This document shows positions 57,744-64,000 of a stretch of 64,000 nucleotides of DNA, in pieces. Made by a program: the position numbers and the translations under genes. The notes under the pieces were generated by a model that was not told the origin of the DNA, did not search any database, and was given only the letters and a program-made list of their open reading frames with translations. The stretch's first letter is position 1. Each line of letters opens with the position of its first letter. Source of the DNA: Gramella sp. MT6 (lineage in GTDB: Bacteria; Bacteroidota; Bacteroidia; Flavobacteriales; Flavobacteriaceae); assembly GCF_019357415.1 (NCBI RefSeq), contig NZ_CP048410.1, forward strand, positions 62,001 through 126,000, in the 5' to 3' direction.

Positions 57744-58665
57744 TGTCATCATATTCCTCCAACATTTGCCTTTTTTCAGGATAGAACATATGAACATCTC
57801 TTTGTGGGAAAGGAATGGTAATATTGTTCAATCTGAATTTGTTATTCACTTTAAATCTAAGTTCACTTTTTACCTTTGGATCAACGAAACTATCAGACAC
57901 ATAAAAATGAAGTCCGAATAATAGGGCAGAATCACCAAAATCTTCAAAAAGCACGAACGGCTCTGGTTTTTTTAAGATCCCCTTTTGTTCCCGGGCACTC
58001 TCCAGTAGAACCTCACGCACCTTTTCTACATCGCTTCCATAAGAAACACCTACTTTAACGGCTTCCCTGGTCGTTTTATGATTTTGAGTATAGTTATAAA
58101 CGGTATCACTAATGAATTTATGATTTGGGATGATCATAACTTTATCATCCCTGGTAAGGGCGCGTGTCGTCCTCAGTTTTATTTCGAAAACTCGGGCAAC
58201 ACGTCCATCCATTTCGATTACATCACCTACAAGCAATGATTTATCAAGGATAATAAAGATCCCACCTATCACGTCCTGAAATAATTCCTGCAAGGCAAGA
58301 CCCAGACCAACGAATAAGGCAGCTGACGCGGTTAAAAGTATAGTCACGTCTATTCCTGCAGAACTAAGTGTAATCAGGATTACCGCCAGGTACACAAAAT
58401 ATTTTATGAATTTAAAGACGCTGATAAACTTCATCTTATCCTCCTCCTGAAGCTTGGAGGTAATAAAGGATCTTATGATCCTTAAAAGCAGGCTCGCAAT
58501 AACAAAAGCTAGGATTACCAGAACGATCATCCCAACAGAAATGGTCACCGGCTCCCCTCCAATAGGGAAAGTATAGCCAAACTCCCAGATATCTTTAATA
58601 GTACCCCAGATATCCTGTTCAATTACTTCAGTAACTTTTTCTTTAGCTGTTTGATCCTGCTGCAT
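57730..58665 (-). CDS. MscS-family mechanosensitive channel
   Basis: A 311-residue MscS-type channel. Three hydrophobic segments occur near residues 42-62, 88-104 and 108-126, then the family beta domain: LLVGDVIEMDGRVARVFEIKLR near residue 165 and MIIPNHKFISDTVYNYTQ. The pore helix (FVGLGLALQELFQDVIGGIF) is present. It relieves turgor on hypo-osmotic shock. It is 2 bp after the ABC permease gene and overlaps the next gene. Confidence 0.92.
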   Translation of the reverse strand: MQQDQTAKEKVTEVIEQDIWGTIKDIWEFGYTFPIGGEPVTISVGMIVLVILAFVIASLLLRIIRSFITSKLQEEDKMKFISVFKFIKYFVYLAVILITLSSAGIDVTILLTASAALFVGLGLALQELFQDVIGGIFIILDKSLLVGDVIEMDGRVARVFEIKLRTTRALTRDDKVMIIPNHKFISDTVYNYTQNHKTTREAVKVGVSYGSDVEKVREVLLESAREQKGILKKPEPFVLFEDFGDSALLFGLHFYVSDSFVDPKVKSELRFKVNNKFRLNNITIPFPQRDVHMFYPEKRQMLEEYDDNEDV

Positions 58666-58667
58666 AC

Positions 58668-59963
58668 TTAATATTTAAGCCATTTATACAGTTCTTTATA
58701 GGTAGGTTTTTTACCATACATAAGTATACCTACACGGTATATTTTAGCCGATAACCATAAAACCCCGAAATTCGTCGCTATAAGTACAGATATGGAAATG
58801 GCTATTTCCCACCAAGGTACTCCAAAAGGGATCCGCATCAACATCACAATTGGTGAGGTTAAAGGTATAATTGAAAATATGGTTGAAACAGTTCCATGTG
58901 GATTTTCCACCACCGAAAAGAAACCAACATAGATCCCTAAGATAAGTGGAAGAATAATAGGAAACATGAATTGCTGGGTATCTGTCTCACTGTCTACCGC
59001 TGCACCTATGGCAGCATAAATTGCACTATACAGAAAATACCCGCCAATAAAATAGATCACAAAAAAGCTTAATAAACTGGCGTAGGGTAATTTTAAAATA
59101 TCTACTACCAATTGGTTGATCTCTGGCTGGGCAGCACCATTGATGGCCGCTGAAGCCGGAGTTTGAACATTACTTGGATCTATTCCTAAAAACGAAGAAA
59201 CGCCTAATAACAGAACCGTCCCCAGAATTACCCAAACCGTAAACTGGGTGATCCCGGCAAGTGAAGTTCCAAGGACTTTCCCAAGCAATAACTGAAATGG
59301 TTTCACCGAGGATACTATGATCTCGATGATACGGTTGGTTTTCTCCTCGATCACACTACGCATTACCATATTCCCATAAATAATAATGAACATCATTAAC
59401 AGGTAGCCGGCGGCACCACCAAAAAACATCTTTATATAATTAGACATCTTAGAACTATGCTCACCTGCGAAATTCTGAATTTCAACGCTCACATCCCTTC
59501 TGGCCTTATCTATTTCTGAAACATCTATTCCTTTAGCGATAAGCTGTTCACGGGTTAGTTTATCTGAAATCGTCTTTTCAATATTCTCAATGGTACCAAA
59601 ACCAGGAGTATCCTTTCCGAAAAATTCCACCTCAGGTTTTCCGAAAGTTGAGCTTACTTCTGATATATGAATAAGCCCGAAATACTCATTTTCAAGCACT
59701 TCCTGCCGAGCCGACACAAGGTCCTTATCTGAATAATCCAGATATTGCACCTGCTCGCCATCCTTGAATTCACCAGCGAATAATCCGCTTTCATCATGGA
59801 TACCTATGATCTTCTGCTCGGTACTGTTCAGCATACTTAAATAAGCAATAAGCATGATCATTCCAACAAAGATGAGGGGACTCAAAAATGTCATGACAAT
59901 AAAGGTTTTATTCCTAACCCTTGCCAGATATTCCCTGTTGATTATTAGCCGTAGGTTACGCAT
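58668..59963 (-). CDS. ABC-2 transporter permease, NatB-like
   Basis: A 431-residue permease with one N-terminal and about five C-terminal hydrophobic segments; the intervening soluble part (residues about 45-180) is extracytoplasmic. KTNRIIEIIVSSVKPFQLLLGK is the ABC-2 signature. It overlaps the ATPase gene by 8 bp, so the two form a NatAB-like exporter, a class linked to Na+ or drug extrusion. The substrate is not known. Confidence 0.9.
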   Translation of the reverse strand: MRNLRLIINREYLARVRNKTFIVMTFLSPLIFVGMIMLIAYLSMLNSTEQKIIGIHDESGLFAGEFKDGEQVQYLDYSDKDLVSARQEVLENEYFGLIHISEVSSTFGKPEVEFFGKDTPGFGTIENIEKTISDKLTREQLIAKGIDVSEIDKARRDVSVEIQNFAGEHSSKMSNYIKMFFGGAAGYLLMMFIIIYGNMVMRSVIEEKTNRIIEIIVSSVKPFQLLLGKVLGTSLAGITQFTVWVILGTVLLLGVSSFLGIDPSNVQTPASAAINGAAQPEINQLVVDILKLPYASLLSFFVIYFIGGYFLYSAIYAAIGAAVDSETDTQQFMFPIILPLILGIYVGFFSVVENPHGTVSTIFSIIPLTSPIVMLMRIPFGVPWWEIAISISVLIATNFGVLWLSAKIYRVGILMYGKKPTYKELYKWLKY

Positions 59964-60885
59964 CTTGAGTTACGGTTTTTATAAAAATGTCATTTACTGA
60001 TGGGATCACTTCAACAAAATGATTGATCTGTGCCCGGGACAATAAATACTGGATAAGATCATTTGAATTCTCATGATCTTTAAGCTTGATACTAAGTTTA
60101 AGATCTTCCTGAATACTTTTAAATCTTGCCGGACCCGTTTGAAAACGATCTTCCAACTCCTTTAATAAAGCTACCTCATCTTTAGCATTGATGCCGACTT
60201 CAAAAGTATTAGATTTATATTCTTTCTTGATCTCAGAAACCTTGCCGTCAAGTAACTTATTGGATTTATGAATCAGGGCGATATAATCACACAACTCCTC
60301 TACGCTTTCCATTCTATGGGTAGAAAACAGGATCGTGGCTCCTTCGTTTTTAAGCTGAAGGATTTCATCTTTAATCAAATTTGCATTTACAGGATCAAAA
60401 CCACTGAAGGGTTCATCGAAAATAAGCAGTTTTGGTCTATGTAATACAGTTATGACAAATTGTACCTTTTGTGCCATCCCTTTTGAAAGCTCCTGGATCT
60501 TTTTATCCCACCAGGCTTCAATATCCAGTCTTTTAAACCAGTATTGCAATCTTTCTTTAGCTTCTGCTTTGCTCAAACCTTTTAAACGTGCCAGGTAAAG
60601 TGCCTGCTCACCTACTTTCATGGATTTATATAATCCCCGTTCTTCAGGCAAATATCCAATATGTGCAATATCATCTGGATGCAAGGGTTTACCGTCCAGA
60701 TAGACCTTACCTTCATCCGGCATCGTGATCTGGTTAATTATGCGAAGCAACGTGGTTTTCCCGGCCCCATTAGGACCTAAAAGTCCAAAAATACTTTCTT
60801 TGGGGATATTTATTGAAACATTGTTGAGTGCAGTAAAATTTCCGAAGCGTTTGTAGATATTCTCCGCAACCAAAAGATTTTCCAT
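59956..60885 (-). CDS. ABC transporter ATP-binding protein, NatA-like
   Basis: A 309-residue ATPase: Walker A GPNGAGKTTLLR near residue 36, Q-loop YLPEERGLYKS, signature ELSKGMAQKVQFV (divergent from LSGGQ), Walker B LLIFDEPFSGFDPVN, and H-loop STHRMES. The C-terminal 90 residues are the usual DUF4162-type extension. It is the first gene of a minus-strand run with the permease, mscS and the following genes. Confidence 0.9.
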   Translation of the reverse strand: MENLLVAENIYKRFGNFTALNNVSINIPKESIFGLLGPNGAGKTTLLRIINQITMPDEGKVYLDGKPLHPDDIAHIGYLPEERGLYKSMKVGEQALYLARLKGLSKAEAKERLQYWFKRLDIEAWWDKKIQELSKGMAQKVQFVITVLHRPKLLIFDEPFSGFDPVNANLIKDEILQLKNEGATILFSTHRMESVEELCDYIALIHKSNKLLDGKVSEIKKEYKSNTFEVGINAKDEVALLKELEDRFQTGPARFKSIQEDLKLSIKLKDHENSNDLIQYLLSRAQINHFVEVIPSVNDIFIKTVTQDA

Positions 60886-60970
60886 ATAGTCATTTGAGAA
60901 GTGTTAAAGATATAGAAATAGACAGAGAGTAGAAGTCGATTAAGAAGATTTTATAATTAATAAACCCCTA

Positions 60971-61008
60971 CAAAAACAAAACCCACCCTTAATTAGATTA
61001 AGGATGGG
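60971..61008 (-). terminator. Distal terminator of the grpE-dnaJ operon
   Basis: On the minus strand: CCCATCCTTAATC...ATTAAGGGTGGG hairpin followed by TTTTGTTTTTG. It may work in both directions, because an A-run is on the other side. Confidence 0.75.
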
Positions 61009-61021
61009 AAAAAAATTGCTA

Positions 61022-61057
61022 TGAAAAAGAAAAATTATCACTAAAAGACTTAGTGAT
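61022..61057 (-). terminator. Proximal terminator of the grpE-dnaJ operon
   Basis: On the minus strand: ATCACTAAG...TTTAGTGAT stem followed by AATTTTTCTTTTTC; it is 37 bp after the dnaJ stop and in tandem with the distal terminator. Confidence 0.7.
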
Positions 61058-61093
61058 TCTCAAATATATAAATTTTTTCTTAAAACCGGCTTT

Positions 61094-62212
61094 CTAAGAA
61101 AACATATCTTTAACTTTTTCAAAGAAGGATTTATCGCTTTTTTCTGGATTTGGCTGGAAATTCTCATCTTCTGCCATCTTTTCGAAGAAATCCTTTTGTT
61201 CTCTAGATAGGGTTTTAGGGGTCCATACGTTCACATGAACTAACAAATCTCCCTTACCATACCCATTTATACTACTAATACCTTTACCTCGAAGTCTTAA
61301 TATCTTACCAGACTGTACTCCTTCTTCAATCTTGATACGAACCTTTCCTGTAACCGTATCTATCTCTCTGGAAGTTCCCAGAGCAGCCTCAGAATAACTG
61401 ATATATAGATCGTAGTGTAGGTTATCTCCTTCTCTTTGCAGACTTAAATGCTCTTTTTCTTCTATAGCTACAAGCAGATCTCCAGGAATTCCATTACCCG
61501 GAGCGTCATTACCCTTTCCGGAAACTTTTAACTGCATACCATCTTCAACCCCTGCAGGTATTTTAATAGATACAGTTTCTTCCTGCATTACAAGTCCCTG
61601 AGCATCTGAGCCTTCAGGTTTTTTATCTATCATCTGGCCGCTTCCACCACAAGTGGTACATGGCGATGCGGTTTGCATTCTACCAAGTATAGTGTTGGTC
61701 ACACGTGTCACCTGCCCGGTACCGTTACAGGTAGAACAGGTTTTATAAGTAGTACCTGCAGCCTGAACTTTTCGTTTAACCTTGATCTTTTTCTCGCATC
61801 CATTGGCGATCTCTTCAAGGTTAAGACTTACCCGAATTCTCAGGTTACTTCCTTTAGCACGACGCTGGCCGCCGCCAAAACCTCCACCGAAGCCAGAGAA
61901 TCCGCCACCAAAACCGCCACCAAAGATATCACCAAACTGGCTGAAGATGTCATCCATGTTCATACCACCTCCGCCGCCGAAGCCACCACCTTCAAAGGCC
62001 TGGTGACCAAAACGATCATATTTGGCTCTCTTTTCCTGGTTTCCTAAAACTTCATAAGCCTCAGCCGACTTTTTAAACATATCTTCAGCTTTGGCATCAC
62101 CAGGATTTTTATCTGGATGATATTTTAAAGCCTTCTTTCTATATGCCTTCTTAATTTCGGCTACAGAGGCGTCCTTACTAACACCTAATATTTCGTAATA
62201 ATCTTCTTTCAT
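61094..62212 (-). CDS. dnaJ: Chaperone DnaJ
   Basis: A 372-residue full-length J protein: J domain with HPD ([15 protein letters not shown], residues about 30-44), Gly/Phe-rich linker with repeated FGGG words, then the cysteine-rich zinc region. The zinc region shows two CxxCxGxG motifs ([18 protein letters not shown]) instead of the usual four, so only one complete zinc site pair is visible. The C-terminal substrate domain is complete. It works with DnaK and GrpE; dnaK is not in the window. It is 33 bp after grpE. Confidence 0.96.
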   Translation of the reverse strand: MKEDYYEILGVSKDASVAEIKKAYRKKALKYHPDKNPGDAKAEDMFKKSAEAYEVLGNQEKRAKYDRFGHQAFEGGGFGGGGGMNMDDIFSQFGDIFGGGFGGGFSGFGGGFGGGQRRAKGSNLRIRVSLNLEEIANGCEKKIKVKRKVQAAGTTYKTCSTCNGTGQVTRVTNTILGRMQTASPCTTCGGSGQMIDKKPEGSDAQGLVMQEETVSIKIPAGVEDGMQLKVSGKGNDAPGNGIPGDLLVAIEEKEHLSLQREGDNLHYDLYISYSEAALGTSREIDTVTGKVRIKIEEGVQSGKILRLRGKGISSINGYGKGDLLVHVNVWTPKTLSREQKDFFEKMAEDENFQPNPEKSDKSFFEKVKDMFS

Positions 62213-62245
62213 GTTGGGTTTTTACAAAATTTGTAAAAGCGATTC

Positions 62246-62839
62246 TTATTTTCCGGTTACAACCTTAGGATACCTAATGATTCTCTCTCCCAGCTTGTAT
62301 CCAGGTTCTACTACATCAACAATCTTGCCTTTAAGATCATCTGAGGGCGCAGGAACCTGAGTAATAGCCTCATGTATCTCTGAATCAAAGTCACTTCCCT
62401 GTTCAACTTCCATTCTCTCCAGGCCTTTAGCTTTAAGGGTTTCCTTAAGTTTATTGTGAATTAAAGCAATTCCTGTTAGCAGGTTTTCATCTCCAGATTT
62501 CTTTAATTCGTTCAGAGCCCTGTCAAAATCGTCCATAATAGGCAGCATAGCTGTCATTACTTCCTGATTGGCAGTTTTAAACAATTCTAACCTTTCCTTT
62601 GAAGTACGTCTTTTATAATTTTCGAACTCCGCGAAAAGTCTTAGAAATTTATCCTTTTCCTTCTGAAGATCTTCTTTTAAGAGCTCTTCTTCAGTAAGCT
62701 CCTCTTCTCTGGCATCTATCTGTTCTTCTGTATTTTCATCATTTCCCTCTACCTCATCGATAGCATCATCGATCCTATCTTCAACCTGGTCCTTGATGTT
62801 CTTTTTATCGTCTTTAACTTTATCTTCTTTTCGACTCAT
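62246..62839 (-). CDS. grpE: Nucleotide exchange factor GrpE
   Basis: A 197-residue GrpE: an acidic N-terminal region (residues 1-55), a long helix with FAEFENYKRRTSKERLELF near residue 70, and the C-terminal GxxL-type beta domain (SEIHEAITQVPAPS, VEPGYKLGERIIRYPKVVV-like end). It drives ADP release from DnaK. It begins the grpE-dnaJ operon. A tandem GACATTTT word is 55 bp upstream. Confidence 0.95.
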   Translation of the reverse strand: MSRKEDKVKDDKKNIKDQVEDRIDDAIDEVEGNDENTEEQIDAREEELTEEELLKEDLQKEKDKFLRLFAEFENYKRRTSKERLELFKTANQEVMTAMLPIMDDFDRALNELKKSGDENLLTGIALIHNKLKETLKAKGLERMEVEQGSDFDSEIHEAITQVPAPSDDLKGKIVDVVEPGYKLGERIIRYPKVVTGK

Positions 62840-62893
62840 TACTTTTAAATTTACTTACACGCACAACTGGTCAAATTCATTGCCAATTCATTA

Positions 62894-62909
62894 AAAATGT
62901 CAAAATGTC
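62894..62909 (-). promoter_or_regulatory. Tandem GACATTTT upstream of grpE
   Basis: Two perfect copies of GACATTTT in tandem on the minus strand, 55 bp before grpE. A regulatory site for the chaperone operon is possible but not identified. Confidence 0.35.
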
Positions 62910-62958
62910 ATCAGATACATTTAGTAATTTTTTATGAAATTACGAACCGATTTACCCT

Positions 62959-62966
62959 TACTTTTG
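62959..62966 (+). promoter_or_regulatory. Candidate -7 element for the YceI gene
   Basis: TACTTTTG, a perfect TAnnTTTG match, 29 bp upstream of the start codon; no good -33 word was found. Confidence 0.5.
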
Positions 62967-62994
62967 CGCCTTAACTTTTTAAAAATAATTTGTA

Positions 62995-63663
62995 ATGAAA
63001 CGTATTTTTCTAAATGCATTTGTGATCGCAGGTCTGGGACTGGCAGTTACCGGATGTAAGAATAACAATAACGAAGCAGAAATGACCGATGAGAAAGAAG
63101 TAGCTACCGCAGAGGCGGAGGCAACTGAATTTACGGTTGTTCCTACTGAATCTACCATTGAATGGCAGGGTGAAAAACCAACAGGAACTCATACTGGTAC
63201 TATTAAAGTAGCCAATGGATCATTTAAGGCTAATGACAGTATTATCGAAAGCGGAACTTTCGTGATCGATATGCAGTCAATTGAGGTTACAGACCTTGAA
63301 GGTGACCAAAAAACTAACCTGGAAGCTCACTTAAAAGGAACTGTTGAAGGTAAAGAAGGTGACTTTTTTAATGTAAACGAATTTCCTGAAGCTACTTTCG
63401 AAGTAACTGGAATTACCGAAGAAGAAGGACAGTCTATGTTACAGGGTAACCTTACTATTAAAGAGGAAACCAAAAATATCGCTTTCCCGGTAAGTATTTC
63501 TAAAGATGGTGAGAACTTAATGATCACCAGTGAAGAATTTACTATTGACCGTACAAAGTGGAATGTGAACTACGGTTCTAAATCTGTATTTGAAGGTCTT
63601 GGTGACGAATTCATCTATGATGATGTTGCCTTGAAAATAAACCTGAAAGCTAAAAAGGCTTAA
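62995..63663 (+). CDS. YceI family lipoprotein
   Basis: A 222-residue protein. The signal peptide ends in a lipobox (LAVTGCKN, Cys about residue 21), followed by an acidic linker, then a YceI lipocalin-like domain (FTVVPTESTIEWQGEKP; GSFKANDSI; LPxEATFEVT-like FNVNEFPEATFEV). YceI proteins bind isoprenoid or other lipids in the periplasm. A strong terminator follows at 63685. It is divergent from grpE. Confidence 0.92.
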   Translation: MKRIFLNAFVIAGLGLAVTGCKNNNNEAEMTDEKEVATAEAEATEFTVVPTESTIEWQGEKPTGTHTGTIKVANGSFKANDSIIESGTFVIDMQSIEVTDLEGDQKTNLEAHLKGTVEGKEGDFFNVNEFPEATFEVTGITEEEGQSMLQGNLTIKEETKNIAFPVSISKDGENLMITSEEFTIDRTKWNVNYGSKSVFEGLGDEFIYDDVALKINLKAKKA

Positions 63664-63684
63664 GTTTATAATTTGAATTTATAA

Positions 63685-63712
63685 AAAGACTGCCAAATGG
63701 CAGTCTTTTTTT
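63685..63712 (+). terminator. Bidirectional terminator between YceI and TIGR01777 genes
   Basis: Perfect stem AAAGACTGCC/GGCAGTCTTT with an AAAT loop and a T-run; A-run on the other side makes it usable in both directions. Confidence 0.88.
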
Positions 63713-63716
63713 GTCT

Positions 63717-64000
63717 TTATGTAAGATCTCCTAGCGCCCTGGAAAGATTGGTATATTCAAAGTTATATCCCACCTGTTCAATTTTTTTGCAGCTAACTAA
63801 CTGACTGGAAAGAACAATTTCAGACATTTCACCAAGCAAGGTCTTTAAAGCGAATTTTGGAACATTTGGAAGCCAGATAGATTTTCCCATTTTGGCCGCC
63901 AGTTCTTTGGTCAATTCTTTATTGGTGACAGGGTTTGGAGCAACGGCGTTGTAGACTCCGGTTAATTGATTCTCGATCGCAAACAGGAATATCCCGGCAA
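63717..64000 (-). CDS. TIGR01777 family NAD-dependent epimerase-like protein, 5' end cut by window edge
   Basis: The C-terminal 94 codons are visible. The window edge cuts the N-terminus, so the start is unknown. It shows NQLTGVYNAVAPNPVTNKEL, the linker to the C-terminal DUF1731 domain, and LPNVPKFALKTLLGEMSEIV, both typical of the YfcH/TIGR01777 group of NAD(P)-binding sugar-epimerase-like proteins. A shorter ATG at 63914 would be internal. Function is poorly known in this family. Confidence 0.8.
   Translation of the reverse strand, partial: AGIFLFAIENQLTGVYNAVAPNPVTNKELTKELAAKMGKSIWLPNVPKFALKTLLGEMSEIVLSSQLVSCKKIEQVGYNFEYTNLSRALGDLT

Overview
The window looks like a chromosomal segment of a marine Flavobacteriia member, most like Gramella/Christiangramia or a close relative. 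This is inferred from the AT-rich DNA, Bacteroidetes-type promoters (TTTG ... TAnnTTTG), families typical of the phylum (DUF2911, DUF4199, DUF2795-like, a 1119-residue SecA, DUF4097 genes beside ECF sigma/anti-sigma pairs) and the lack of clear Shine-Dalgarno sequences. I saw no rRNA, tRNA, CRISPR array, transposase or phage gene.

Positions 1-33.9 kb form one large surface-polysaccharide locus, mostly on the minus strand. From upstream to downstream on that strand: wza and a BY-kinase wzc (33.9-30.6 kb, own consensus promoter); a block of modifying enzymes including four sulfotransferases, a pyruvyl transferase and methyltransferases (30.6-22.2 kb); an ABC exporter wzm/wzt (25.2-23.2 kb); about ten glycosyltransferases with an FkbM methyltransferase (22.2-12.5 kb); a non-hydrolysing UDP-GlcNAc 2-epimerase (wecB); three more glycosyltransferases; then a nonulosonic-acid (sialic-acid-like) module neuB-MTase-neuC-deacetylase-formyltransferase-neuA-asnB (7.9-1.0 kb), and a glycosyltransferase cut by the window edge. 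Three genes point the other way inside the locus (25.4, 29.0 and 29.8 kb). Together they predict a sulfated, probably pyruvylated and methylated glycan carrying a CMP-activated nonulosonic acid. It would be exported by Wzm/Wzt, with Wza/Wzc nearby.

Positions 33.9-34.27 kb are a repeat-rich intergenic spacer. From 34.3 to 42.4 kb come plus-strand household genes: an ABC-F ATPase, a methyltransferase, a MacB/LolD-type ATPase, a 59-residue membrane protein, a cobalamin adenosyltransferase, a DUF2795-like protein and secA. From 42.6 to 48 kb are two ECF sigma-factor modules. The first has two divergent promoters with identical GTAACC-N16-CGTCAT architecture, one for the sigma gene and one for a small membrane protein. 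The second has an anti-sigma gene and a DUF4097 protein with 11-residue repeats. From 48 to 64 kb are mixed single genes and small operons: DUF2911, OsmC, MeaB, PAP2, MATE, M28 peptidase, PPK2, GNAT, a sigma-54-type regulator without a DNA-binding domain, MscS, a NatAB-like ABC exporter, grpE-dnaJ with tandem terminators, a YceI lipoprotein and a partial TIGR01777 epimerase.

The points I find most worth checking are: the sulfated/nonulosonate glycan with its overlapping deacetylase-formyltransferase pair; the sharp base-composition break inside wzt; the paired ECF promoters; the Gly-Tyr hexamer repeat in wzc; the homopolymer tracts in polysaccharide genes; and a dispersed double-hairpin repeat family (three copies).
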